Shown in pieces: positions 42,158-50,705 of a stretch of 64,000 nt of DNA; the stretch's first letter is position 1; each line of letters opens with the position of its first letter. A model generated the notes under the pieces. The model saw only the letters and a program-made list of their open reading frames with translations. It made no database searches and was not told where the DNA came from. Source of the DNA: JABAAW01 sp965216605 (GTDB lineage Bacteria > Pseudomonadota > Alphaproteobacteria > JABAAW01); contig CBDCGG010000002.1 in the NCBI GenBank assembly GCA_965216605.1, positions 1,488,001 to 1,552,000 on the forward strand. Reading direction: 5' to 3'. The position numbers and the translations under genes are program-made.

Positions 42158-42967
42158 ATGAACTCTCCGCTCCACAAAACCCTCACGACCGCAGACAATA
42201 TCCGTCTCGAAGTCACCGCCCATCAAAGCACATCCCCCGCAAAACCCGCCATCCTCTTCTGCTCAGGATATACCTCCGATAGAACAGGAACAAAAGCAAC
42301 CCGCATCCTCAACTTCGCCCAAAAAACCAACACAACCGCAATCCTCTTCGATTACAGAGCGCACGGACAATCGCAAGGCTCCATGGAAACCGCAACAATC
42401 GGAGACTGGATCAACGACACCATCACCGTCTTCAAGGACGCACAAGAAAATATCGCGCCTCAAGCACCATGGATCGTCGTAGGATCCTCCATGGGAGGAT
42501 GGATAGCACTCCATATCCTCAAACAATACCCCCAAAATATAGCAGGAGTGATGCTGATCGCTCCCGCTCCCGATTTTCCCGAAAAATTGCTGCTCCCCGA
42601 TTTCCCTCCCCGCGAGCAACAAAAAATACAGCAAGGAGAAATCGGCAAATGGTGCGAGCCCGATAAAACCCCCGAACAAGGATATATCCTCTCGCACACC
42701 TTCCTAGAAGAAGCTCGCCAACACCATTTGTTAGACAAGCCCAAAACAACCATCCCCTGCCCTATGCCCATCCGCATGCTGGCAGGAATGAAGGACGAGA
42801 TCGTCCCCTTCGCACACATGATGGAAACACTACAACTGCTCGATAGCCCCGATGCGCTCGCCCTCGTCGATCCAGAGGGCGATCACATGCTCTCGGACGA
42901 AACAAACCTCTTGAGAATCGAACATACCCTGGTTGAACTCATCGACCTCCACACACAAAAACAATGA
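42158..42967 (+). CDS. alpha/beta hydrolase
   Basis: 269 residues, serine hydrolase fold. 'ILFCSGYTSDRTGTKATRI' is the oxyanion-region loop, 'ILFDYRAHGQSQG' the conserved strand-turn, 'IVVGSSMGGWIAL' the nucleophile elbow (Ser about residue 110), the acid Asp likely in 'LAGMKDEIVP' and the His in 'EGDHMLSD'. Similar proteins act as esterases, thioesterases or palmitoyl-protein-thioesterase-like enzymes; the substrate is unknown. Stop and next start overlap (ATGA), so it is coupled to ppx. Confidence 0.88.
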   Translation: MNSPLHKTLTTADNIRLEVTAHQSTSPAKPAILFCSGYTSDRTGTKATRILNFAQKTNTTAILFDYRAHGQSQGSMETATIGDWINDTITVFKDAQENIAPQAPWIVVGSSMGGWIALHILKQYPQNIAGVMLIAPAPDFPEKLLLPDFPPREQQKIQQGEIGKWCEPDKTPEQGYILSHTFLEEARQHHLLDKPKTTIPCPMPIRMLAGMKDEIVPFAHMMETLQLLDSPDALALVDPEGDHMLSDETNLLRIEHTLVELIDLHTQKQ

Positions 42968-43974
42968 CCCCCACGCACAGCAAATCGCCGCGATACGCCG
43001 CAATCGATCTAGGCACCAACTCGTGTCGCATGATCGTCGCACAAGCAACCCCGCAACATACCGAGCCATTCAAAACGCTCGACGCGGCATCGGTGCCTGT
43101 ATATCTAGGCGAAAAACTGGCAACAAGCGGAAAACTCTCCGAAGAATCCATGCAACGCAGCATCAGCGCGCTGGAGATCTTCGCCAAACGATTCGATAAG
43201 TGGAAACCCCAAAAAATTACCGCCGTCGCTACCGAATCCTTCCGTAGAGCATCCAATGGAGCAGAGTTCGTCGATGCCATCAAAGAAAAATTTCACATCG
43301 ACATGCGTATCATCAAACCCCAAGAGGAAATGCAATACGCACTCCTCTCGTGCAGAGAACTCTTCAACGACGAAAAACCCTACGGATTGCTCTTCGATAT
43401 CGGAGGCGGAAGCTTGCAAATCGCATGGCTATCGCTCGACAATCCCAAAAGACCCGAAAGCATCAACATCCTCTCGCTGCCAATCGGACTCGCCATACTC
43501 AAAGAACAATACGGAACAAGTGCCATCGACGACGAAACACAAGAAAAAATCAACAACTCCATCGCAGACCATATCCAAAAATTCGATCTGGAAAACAACA
43601 TATCCCAAAATATACTGGAAGAAAAAGTCTCGTCCGTCGGCGCATCAGGCGTGCTGACTTCCCTAACATGCCTACAGTACGGATACGAACGATACAACCG
43701 AAAACAGATCGACGGAGAACAACTCAATATCGAAGGCGCGCTACATGTCGCAGAAAGACTACGAAAACTCGAACGAGAACAGCGCGCCGCTTACGGATGC
43801 GTCGGACAGGAAAGAGCCGATATGCTCGCCGTCGGATGCGCAATCGTCTTGTGCATCTTTCGACTGATACCTCTCAAGACGCTCGCTATCGCAGACAGGG
43901 GGCTGCGTGAAGGAATCGTCATCCACATGATCGATCAACAGGATAACGACAACCCCGACACAAAAACTAACTGA
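42964..43974 (+). CDS. ppx: Ppx/GppA family exopolyphosphatase
   Basis: 336 residues, actin-like ATPase fold. 'YAAIDLGTNSCRMIVAQ' is phosphate-binding motif 1, 'VATESFRRASNGAEF' and 'IIKPQEEMQYALLSC' follow, and 'LLFDIGGGSLQIAWL' is motif 2. Hydrolyses polyphosphate or guanosine pentaphosphate. It is short (no C-terminal HD domain), as usual for the alphaproteobacterial form that precedes rlmE, found here 23 bases downstream. Confidence 0.94.
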   Translation: MTPTHSKSPRYAAIDLGTNSCRMIVAQATPQHTEPFKTLDAASVPVYLGEKLATSGKLSEESMQRSISALEIFAKRFDKWKPQKITAVATESFRRASNGAEFVDAIKEKFHIDMRIIKPQEEMQYALLSCRELFNDEKPYGLLFDIGGGSLQIAWLSLDNPKRPESINILSLPIGLAILKEQYGTSAIDDETQEKINNSIADHIQKFDLENNISQNILEEKVSSVGASGVLTSLTCLQYGYERYNRKQIDGEQLNIEGALHVAERLRKLEREQRAAYGCVGQERADMLAVGCAIVLCIFRLIPLKTLAIADRGLREGIVIHMIDQQDNDNPDTKTN

Positions 43975-43997
43975 ACCCCCTCCCCAGCCCACAAAGC

Positions 43998-44738
43998 ATG
44001 AGCACTCGCATGAGCAAAGCTCGAATCGTGCAATTCGCCCTCACGAAAAAGGGCAGCGACCCTAAAAAACTCTTGCCCAAGACGCTCTTGAAACGCGCCC
44101 TCAACATGCGCGAGGGAGAGGCTTCTTACGGTAAGCCCGATCGCTTTTCGAGGGCAAGGTTTCTAGGCGACAAGGTTTATCGCAGTCGCGCGGCGTTCAA
44201 GCTCATTGATTTGGAGCAGCGGTTTGCTTTGTGTCGTGGCAGGAAACGCATTCTCGATTTGGGAGCAGCTCCAGGAAGTTGGTCTCAGGTAGCGGCGGAG
44301 ATGGCGACCGAGGCGATTGTTCTTGCCGTAGACAAAAAAAATATCGAGCCTTTCGAAGAACCGCGCATTCATACGCTTTGTTGCGATCTTGAGAAGGACG
44401 AGGAAGTAGCGACTTTACCGACGCGGGTCTTCGAGATTTTGGGGGGGAGGGTGCAGCTTCTTTTGTGCGATGTTGCACCGAACACGGTGGGCTTGTCGAG
44501 TTTGGACAACACAAGATTTGGGATTGTCATTGCCGAGATTTTGCCAATTGTCGAGAAACTTTTGGAGGAGGGCGGAGATTGGGTTGTCAAAATGCGTCAT
44601 TCGACAGAGGAGGCAGAGTTGTGGACGCGTGTGAAGGAGAGGTTTGAGGGAGTGCGGGTTGTGCGATCGGTCGTGAGCAGGAAGGGTGCGAACGAGGTTT
44701 ATTGGGTGGCGAGGGGCTTTCGCGCTGCGGGCAAATGA
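43998..44738 (+). CDS. rlmE: 23S rRNA 2'-O-methyltransferase RlmE (FtsJ)
   Basis: 246 residues. Methylates the ribose of U2552 in 23S rRNA. 'SRAAFKLIDLEQRFALC' carries the catalytic Lys, 'ILDLGAAPGSWSQVAAEM' the SAM-binding loop, 'LLLCDVAPNTVGLSSLDN' the catalytic Asp, and 'DWVVKMRHSTEEAEL' the second Lys. A ~45-residue basic N-terminal extension is typical of alphaproteobacteria. Start is ATG 43998 or 44010. Base use shifts from C-rich to G-rich on this strand along the gene. Confidence 0.95.
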   Translation: MSTRMSKARIVQFALTKKGSDPKKLLPKTLLKRALNMREGEASYGKPDRFSRARFLGDKVYRSRAAFKLIDLEQRFALCRGRKRILDLGAAPGSWSQVAAEMATEAIVLAVDKKNIEPFEEPRIHTLCCDLEKDEEVATLPTRVFEILGGRVQLLLCDVAPNTVGLSSLDNTRFGIVIAEILPIVEKLLEEGGDWVVKMRHSTEEAELWTRVKERFEGVRVVRSVVSRKGANEVYWVARGFRAAGK

Positions 44739-44744
44739 CCGAAC

Positions 44745-44830
44745 GCGCTAGAGCGTGTCTGTTGGCTTATGTGCGTCTGCCTTTGCTCGCCTGCGTTTTA
44801 TGAGGAGCGCGCATCGCAAAAAGTGTCTTA
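44745..44830. repeat. fragment of intergenic repeat family
   Basis: Just after rlmE. CTGCCTTTGCTCGCCTGCGTTTTATGAGGAGCGCGC resembles the tail of the repeat at 35500-35535 (CTGCCTTTGTTCGTCTGCGCTTTTTAAGGAGCGCGC) at 30 or more of 36 positions. It lies in the spacer before the DUF721 gene and likely carries that gene's leader. Confidence 0.5.
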
Positions 44831-44853
44831 ACTACCATGCTACACTCAACCCC

Positions 44854-45243
44854 ATGCCCCTGCCGCCATCCCCTCGTCCATCTTCAGCCCATCGACATTC
44901 GCAAGGACAAGAACACAGACGCGGATACGCCACAACCCACGCCATCGGTACCCTGACCGCAAGGCTCACCGCAAAACTCGGGCGAAGACAACCCGCCAAA
45001 AAGCTTCTATCGACAATTCAAAACAACTGGACAAGAATCGCTCCCCAAGACTTTATCGACCACGCCAAACCCATCCACATCTCGCAAGCCCCCGACAACA
45101 CAACCCTAACCATCGCTGTCCAACAAGCCTTCGCACCCATCGCCCTGCACCGCACAACGCAACTGCTCAACAACATCAACGCATTCCTAGGAAATAACGC
45201 CGTCCAATCCGTCAAAATCAAACAAACGAACTCCCCAACCTGA
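44854..45243 (+). CDS. DUF721/DciA-like protein
   Basis: 129 residues from ATG 44854; an in-frame ATG at 44755 would translate the upstream repeat and is rejected. The C-terminal ~85 residues fit the DUF721 family: 'LLSTIQNNWTRIAPQDFIDHAKPIHI', 'TTLTIAVQQAFAPIALHRTTQLLNNINAFLG' and 'VQSVKIKQT'. DUF721 includes DciA, the ancestral loader/operator of the DnaB helicase, with a KH-like fold and here a basic, His-rich N-terminal tail (SSAHRHSQGQEHRRG). Role in helicase loading is inferred from the family. Confidence 0.72.
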   Translation: MPLPPSPRPSSAHRHSQGQEHRRGYATTHAIGTLTARLTAKLGRRQPAKKLLSTIQNNWTRIAPQDFIDHAKPIHISQAPDNTTLTIAVQQAFAPIALHRTTQLLNNINAFLGNNAVQSVKIKQTNSPT

Positions 45244-45287
45244 AATAACTCGCCCCATCTCACAGCGTGTTTTTGGGCATGTTTTTG

Positions 45288-47528
45288 TTAGTGCGTCAGA
45301 GGTGCTTCCCAAAAATCACGAGGATCGCTCGTGTCCGGCTGCGGAGCATCACGACCACCTCCCCCATCCCTGGCACCCGAAGAAGGGCCAGAACGAGGCG
45401 AAACACCGCCGCCATCCCCGTCAGAAAAATCTCCCCGCGCCGCAACATCGCCGCGTGAAGAAGCGCGACGCGGACGCGACGGGCGAACACTACCACCACC
45501 CCGACGACTATCTCTCCTGCCTTCACCCCTACTCTCACTCCTACCATCACTCCTGCCCTCATTCCTGCGCGACGAAGAGTCAACCCCCTCCTCCTCGAAA
45601 ACATCTTCCTGAACGCGCGAACGAGGCGCATCTTCTCGATCACGCGAGCGAGGTGCTGCCTCCCGATCACGCGAGCGAGGTGCTACCTCCCGATCACGCG
45701 AACGAGGCGCATCCTCTCGATCACGCGAACGAGGCGCATCCTCCCGATCACGCGAACGAGGCGCATCCTCCCGATCACGCGAACGAGGCGCATCCTCCCG
45801 ATCACGCGAACGAGGCGCATCCTCCCGATCACGCGAGCGAGGCGCATCTTCTCGATCACGCGAGCGAGGTGCTGCCTCCCGAACGCGCGACGACGAGCGA
45901 CCCTCGTTCGATGCGCCAGGCATGCGCGTCAACTTCGACTCGCCAAATCGCAAGCCCGCATCCACAACGATGACGATACGAACCTCATAACTCTCCTCCA
46001 AAGAACTTAACACCTCGCGCTTTTCGTTCAGCAACGCCAAGCCCAACTCGGATACCACACGCAACTCGATGATATCGCCGTTGATCGACTTGCTCGCGCA
46101 TTCCTCCAAATGACGCAAAAGCCCCAACAAAACCATCCCGCGAGCAGGAACATAACCCGTGCCACCACAAGAAGCGCAAGCCAGACCCGCACGCTCCGTC
46201 AAGCTTGGATGCAAGCGTTGGCGAGATAACTCCAACAAGTTGAAGTGACTGATCCGACCCATCTGAATACGAGCGCGATCCACACTCAAGTGGTTGCTAA
46301 ACGAACGTTCCACCTCATGCTTGGAACGGCTGCTCTCCATGTCGATGAAGTCGACCACGACCAGCCCCGCCAAATCGCGCAAACGCAACTGACGCGAAAT
46401 CGACTCGGCAGCCTCCAAATTCGTCTGCAAAGCCGTCTCCTCGATATGCCGCTCGCGCGTCGCCTTGCCAGAGTTCACATCGATCGAAACGAGTGCCTCC
46501 GTCTGTTGCAAAACAATATGTCCGCCCGAAGGTAAGCCTACACGAGGACGGTAAATCGCCGAAATCTGATCCTCAACCCCAAACTCCTGAAACAAACCGC
46601 TATCAGAAGATTTGTGCTGCTTGATCCGACGACGGTGCGACGAAGATAGACGACCCATCGCCTCGCGTGCCGATTCGAACGCCGTCTTGCCGCTCACCAC
46701 GATCTCCTCCACATCGCCCGTATACATGTCGCGCAGCGTGCGCAAAATCAAATCGCCCTCCTCGTGAATCAAGGCTGGCGCCTTCGCAACTAATGTACGC
46801 TGACGAACCGCCTCCCAAAGATCGCGCAAATACTCGTAATCACGCACAATGTCCTGCTTCGACAAGCCTCGCACCGCCGTGCGCACGATCACCGACATCG
46901 ATTCGGGTACCTCCAAAGAGCGGACAATCTCACGCAGACGCTTGCGCTCGCTCGGATCCTCGATACGACGGCTGATGCCGCCACTACGAGTCGAGTTCGG
47001 CACCAAGACGCAACAACGACCCGCCAACGAAAGGTACGTAGAAAGCGCCGCTCCCTTAGTACCACGCTCCTCCTTGATAACTTGCACCAACAAAGGCTTT
47101 TCGCGACCCAAAACCTCTTGAATCTTGTACTCGCGGTGCAAATTCAAATTCTTGCGACGACGCTTGTGCACCGCATCCTCCTCTACATCGCCTCCCCCGA
47201 CCTCGGATACTCCGTCGTCCTCCTCTCCCTCGCCATGCGCCAGAGCATCCTCGTCACCCGCTTCCTCCTCGCGATCCGAAACAGGAATACGGCAGTAGTC
47301 AGGGTGTATGTCGTGAAAACTAATGAAGCCATGCCGATTGCCCCCATATTCGACAAACGCAGCTTGCAACGAGGGCTCGATCCGCGTGATCCGACCCAAA
47401 TAAATGTTCCCCTTCAATGCCGCACGCGACGACGATTCACTCACATACTCTTCAATACGCGAGTCCACCACCAAAGCAACACGAGTCTCCTCCTGATGCG
47501 CAGCATCGATTAATATACGCTTCGTCAT
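45288..47528 (-). CDS. rne: ribonuclease E/G with Arg/Asp repeat tail
   Basis: About 746 residues from ATG 47528. The catalytic half shows 'RILIDAAHQEETRVALV', an S1 domain ('NIYLGRITRIEPSLQAAFVEYGGNRHGFISFHDI') with an acidic insert of about 50 residues typical of this class, the 5'-sensor and DNase-I-like parts with 'LVVVDFIDMESSRSKHEVE' and 'ALVSIDVNSGKAT' (metal ligands), and the Zn-link 'CASCGGTGYV'. The ~210-residue C-terminal tail is disordered and dominated by ten copies of a nine-residue unit (APRSRDRED; 45609-45880), then Arg/Ser/Gly-rich sequence, suited to RNA binding or degradosome contacts. Ends 'DFWEAPLTH'. Main mRNA decay and rRNA processing enzyme. Confidence 0.95.
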   Translation of the reverse strand: MTKRILIDAAHQEETRVALVVDSRIEEYVSESSSRAALKGNIYLGRITRIEPSLQAAFVEYGGNRHGFISFHDIHPDYCRIPVSDREEEAGDEDALAHGEGEEDDGVSEVGGGDVEEDAVHKRRRKNLNLHREYKIQEVLGREKPLLVQVIKEERGTKGAALSTYLSLAGRCCVLVPNSTRSGGISRRIEDPSERKRLREIVRSLEVPESMSVIVRTAVRGLSKQDIVRDYEYLRDLWEAVRQRTLVAKAPALIHEEGDLILRTLRDMYTGDVEEIVVSGKTAFESAREAMGRLSSSHRRRIKQHKSSDSGLFQEFGVEDQISAIYRPRVGLPSGGHIVLQQTEALVSIDVNSGKATRERHIEETALQTNLEAAESISRQLRLRDLAGLVVVDFIDMESSRSKHEVERSFSNHLSVDRARIQMGRISHFNLLELSRQRLHPSLTERAGLACASCGGTGYVPARGMVLLGLLRHLEECASKSINGDIIELRVVSELGLALLNEKREVLSSLEESYEVRIVIVVDAGLRFGESKLTRMPGASNEGRSSSRVREAAPRSRDREDAPRSRDREDAPRSRDREDAPRSRDREDAPRSRDREDAPRSRDREDAPRSRDREVAPRSRDREAAPRSRDREDAPRSRVQEDVFEEEGVDSSSRRNEGRSDGRSESRGEGRRDSRRGGGSVRPSRPRRASSRGDVAARGDFSDGDGGGVSPRSGPSSGARDGGGGRDAPQPDTSDPRDFWEAPLTH

Positions 47529-47687
47529 GTAGGTTCTTACCTCTCTCAAGCACAGCAAAGACGATGCCCTCAAACGGCATCGCCTCCTCTGCAACAATTG
47601 TCCTTAGTTGCGAAAACGCAACCGTTGAATGTTCCCCCCGCATTACCCCCTCCCCCGAAAGAATCTCCCCAGTTCTCATCGTTCTGC

Positions 47688-48242
47688 CTACTGCTGTCCC
47701 CCGCCGCTCGGCGAGCCGGGCTGCGAAGGAGATAAATTGCCTCCCGTCTCACGCGGTGCCATCAAAATCGAGACACGAGATCCACGAAATCCCAAACCAG
47801 AGATGCGCACCGTCGCCAAGCGAGACCCCAACAAGTATTGCAAAATGCTCACCTCGTCCTGAATCACAGAGAGAGCCTGCCAGCCAAACTGCGGCATCTC
47901 CGACTGATACAACGAAAAAAGAGCCGACGACGGGCGATTAACACGAAAAACTAAGCGACCAGTCCAATTCGAGCCTCGTCCCAAGACGAGCGAACGCTCG
48001 GTGTCCAAAACAGCTCCTTGCGGAATCGGAACATCGTTGACGATATCCATTCCCGATTGAGAAATACCCTGCGACCCTTCCCCGCCGCCACGACCGCTCT
48101 CCAGTTTCGTCGACTGGCAGGACAACAAAAGAAACGGAAGGCACAAAACCAAAACGCTCGCCAAAACACTTGGCGAAACGCTTAGTGAAACACTTGGCGA
48201 AACACTTGGCAAAACTTTACCGCAGCGATTAAAAAACCGCAT
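47688..48242 (-). CDS. conserved alphaproteobacterial-type lipoprotein, unknown function
   Basis: About 184 residues from ATG 48242 (GAAGGA just upstream; ATG 48260 is an alternative). The signal region is odd: a Ser/Val/Pro repeat (SVSPSVSLSVSPSV, from a 15-base tandem repeat at 48165-48215) precedes the hydrophobic 'LVLCLPFLLLSC' with the lipid-attachment Cys. The mature part has 'VPIPQGAVLDTERSLVLGRGSNWTGRLVF', 'ALFSLYQSEMPQFGWQ' and 'LATVRISG', a pattern I have seen in uncharacterised alphaproteobacterial lipoproteins. The C-terminal tail is Gly/Ser/Pro/Gln-rich. It precedes rne by 159 bases, in which a GATGCC-GGCATC hairpin lies (47563-47581). Confidence 0.7.
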   Translation of the reverse strand: MRFFNRCGKVLPSVSPSVSLSVSPSVLASVLVLCLPFLLLSCQSTKLESGRGGGEGSQGISQSGMDIVNDVPIPQGAVLDTERSLVLGRGSNWTGRLVFRVNRPSSALFSLYQSEMPQFGWQALSVIQDEVSILQYLLGSRLATVRISGLGFRGSRVSILMAPRETGGNLSPSQPGSPSGGGQQ

Positions 48243-48419
48243 TTCCTTCGTTCTCCGCACCATAGACTTCAAGGTCCAAAACACCGATCTTTTCCAATCC
48301 GTAAAACAGCTTGCTATAAAGAGCATCCCGAAAGCTACGAAAAGCCTCACTAGACACCCACTCCAACCCACATTACGAGATAGCCCAACACAATGCAAGC
48401 CCAACAACCCACAATTCTG

Positions 48420-49646
48420 CTATTTAGACAAAGTTGTCCTCAATTTTCTTTCCACCGCATCCAAAAAATCCTCTGTCGTCAGAAAATCGCACCCCGCCAA
48501 AAGTGCCAAGTCTTTCGTCATCTCTCCGCCTTCGATCGTGGCGACCGCGCTAGACTCCAGAGTTTGCGCAAAATACGCCAGTTCCTTGTCCTCGTCGAAG
48601 CGCGCGCGCCAAAGCAAGCCTCGAGACCAAGCCGCCAAGCTCGCCGTCGGATTCGTCGAGGTCTTCTCGCCGCGCTGGTGCTGGCGAAAGTGACGCGTCA
48701 CCGTGCCGTGCGCCGCCTCCGTCTCCACGCACTTCCCGTCCGCCGTCAGCAAAACCGAGGTCATCAGACCCAGCGAGCCGAAGCCTTGTGCCAAGGAATC
48801 CGACTGAACATCGCCATCGTAGTTCTTGCACGCCCACAAAAATCCTCCCTCTGATTTCATCGCAAAGGCGACCATGTCGTCGATCAGACGATGCTCGTAG
48901 TTCAAGCCGACTTCCTCGTACGAGGCACGATAGTCGCTCTCGAAAACCTCTTGAAAAAACGCCTTGAACGCTCCATCGTAGACTTTCAAAATCGTATCCT
49001 TCGTCGAGAGATACACATTCAAGCCCTCCGACAAGCCGTAGCGAAAGCAGGCGTGCGCAAACCCTCTGATCGAGGCATCCGTGTTGAACATGCCCATTCC
49101 TACGCCTCCTCCTTCGTCGAAGGAGAAAATCTCGCGACGCACTTCCGCGCTGCCGTCGCTGGGTGTGAAAACTAGCGAAAGGCTACCCCTCTCCGAATCC
49201 TTGCCCGAAACACGAAACTCTTGAGCGCGATACTGATCGCCGTAGGCATGGCGAGCGATCGTGATCGGCTGCTTCCAGCTGGAAACAAGGCGAGGAATGT
49301 TTTTGCAGACGATCGGCTCACGAAAAACCGTGCCGTCCAAAATGTTGCGAATCGTTCCATTCGGAGAGCGCCACATTTGTTTCAAGTCGAACTCTTCGAC
49401 GCGCTTGTCGTCGGGGGTGATCGTCGCGCATTTGATCCCGACCCCGTAGTGGCGGATCGCTGCCGCAGCGTCGCGCGTCACCTTATCTTCGGTTGCATCG
49501 CGATGCTCGATCCCCAAATCGAAGTATTTGAGGTCAATCTCCAAAAAGGGCAGAATCAGACGCTCCTTCAGCTGAGCCCAAATAATCCTTGTCATTTCGT
49601 CGCCGTCCATCTCTACGATGGGACTTTTTACCCGAACCTTCGCCAT
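48420..49646 (-). CDS. icd: NADP-dependent isocitrate dehydrogenase
   Basis: 408 residues, the eukaryote-like homodimeric type common in Alphaproteobacteria. 'KVRVKSPIVEMDGDEMTRIIWAQLKERLI', 'CATITPDDKRVEEFDLKQMWRSPNGTIRNILDGTVFREPIVC' (substrate site), 'ITIARHAYGDQYRAQEF', 'YENYDGDVQSD'-like 'CKNYDGDVQSDSLAQGFGSLGLMTSVL' (metal Asp) and 'EAAHGTVTRHFRQHQRGEKTSTNP' (NADP) are all present. Oxidises isocitrate to 2-oxoglutarate in the TCA cycle. Single gene between fmt and the lipoprotein gene. Confidence 0.97.
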   Translation of the reverse strand: MAKVRVKSPIVEMDGDEMTRIIWAQLKERLILPFLEIDLKYFDLGIEHRDATEDKVTRDAAAAIRHYGVGIKCATITPDDKRVEEFDLKQMWRSPNGTIRNILDGTVFREPIVCKNIPRLVSSWKQPITIARHAYGDQYRAQEFRVSGKDSERGSLSLVFTPSDGSAEVRREIFSFDEGGGVGMGMFNTDASIRGFAHACFRYGLSEGLNVYLSTKDTILKVYDGAFKAFFQEVFESDYRASYEEVGLNYEHRLIDDMVAFAMKSEGGFLWACKNYDGDVQSDSLAQGFGSLGLMTSVLLTADGKCVETEAAHGTVTRHFRQHQRGEKTSTNPTASLAAWSRGLLWRARFDEDKELAYFAQTLESSAVATIEGGEMTKDLALLAGCDFLTTEDFLDAVERKLRTTLSK

Positions 49647-49723
49647 TGCCCAATCTCCCCAAAAAACAAATGAAACATACTAACCGCATCCTAGTTAGAC
49701 GCTACCCTTCGCGCAAGAAAATC

Positions 49724-50695
49724 CTACAAACTCATCCCCCGCTCCAGCCGAAAACCCCGCAAAAACGACTCCGCATCCAACACCCTCCGCCCCGCACGCT
49801 GCAAACGCAACAATCCCAACCCACCCCCACCACAAGCAATAATCGGATACGGATGCTCGCGTAAAACGCTCCCAACCCCCATACCCAACTCCTTGCCCGA
49901 TTCCCCGCCCGATTCCACCCCCGATTCCACGCGCGAGGCATGCACCACAATGCGCTCTCCACGCACCACAAAAAAACTGCCGGGCCAACGCAAAAATGCC
50001 CGTACCTGACGCTCCAAACGCTCCGCAGGCGCACGCCAATCCAACAAACCCTCCTCGCGCCTCAACTTGCTCGCCCAACAAACCCCCTCCTCCTCTTGCA
50101 CCTCACCACAAACCCCGCCGCCCGACAAACCCTCCAAAAGCTCCGAAGTCGCCTCCGCCCCCAATGCCGAAAGACGAGACCCAAGGCTGTCGTAAGTCTC
50201 GTCACCACTCAACAAAACACGCTTGCGCACAACAATATCACCGCAGTCAATCCGATCGCTCATCCTGATCACCGAAACACCGCTCGAAGTATCGCCATGC
50301 AAAATCGCTCGCTGAATCGGCGACGCACCCCGCCAACGCGGCAGCAGCGAGGCATGCACATTGTAACTTCCCAAACGCGCGCATGCCAAAACCTCCGCTC
50401 CAAGACGAGCCCCATAACTCGCCGTGAGAATCACATCCACTCCTCCTTTTCCTCCTCCCTTACCTCCCGCCTCGTTTCCTTCCTGTCCCCCTTCTTCGCC
50501 CCGCAAACTTCGATACAGCCCATCGTCCAAACCCCGCCAAACACTAACACCCCCTCCTACACGCTTCTCCCAAAACGCCGTCTCGTCCTGCGTCACCAAG
50601 CAACGCAACACTCCGCGCGCGCGCAACAACGCAACGATCGGCTCGGCGAAAGAGCCACTGCCAAAAAACGCAACCGAAAGAGACACGATCCTCAA
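49724..50695 (-). CDS. fmt: methionyl-tRNA formyltransferase
   Basis: About 323 residues. TTG 50695 is preferred because GAGG at the end of def sits eight bases before it; GTG 50686 is possible. 'SVAFFGSGSFAEPIVALL' begins the formyltransferase domain; 'GSYNVHASLLPRWRGASPIQRAILHGD' is the signature with the catalytic Asn/His, and 'VIRMSDRIDCGDIVV' the Asp loop. The C-terminal OB-like domain carries 'LLRLQRAGRRVLDAESFLRGF'. Two low-complexity inserts occur: Gly/Glu/Lys-rich (GGQEGNEAGGKGGGKGG, 50438-50500) and a Glu/Ser/Gly repeat (ESGVESGGESGKELG, 49885-49935). Formylates Met-tRNAi; its product is undone by Def, encoded just upstream. Confidence 0.95.
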   Translation of the reverse strand: MRIVSLSVAFFGSGSFAEPIVALLRARGVLRCLVTQDETAFWEKRVGGGVSVWRGLDDGLYRSLRGEEGGQEGNEAGGKGGGKGGVDVILTASYGARLGAEVLACARLGSYNVHASLLPRWRGASPIQRAILHGDTSSGVSVIRMSDRIDCGDIVVRKRVLLSGDETYDSLGSRLSALGAEATSELLEGLSGGGVCGEVQEEEGVCWASKLRREEGLLDWRAPAERLERQVRAFLRWPGSFFVVRGERIVVHASRVESGVESGGESGKELGMGVGSVLREHPYPIIACGGGGLGLLRLQRAGRRVLDAESFLRGFRLERGMSL

Positions 50696-50705
50696 TCCGT
50701 ATGCC

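Noticed and set aside
44755..44853. N-terminal extension of the DUF721 protein from ATG 44755
   Set aside because: This part translates an intergenic repeat also present at 35.5 kb, so the start at 44854 is preferred.
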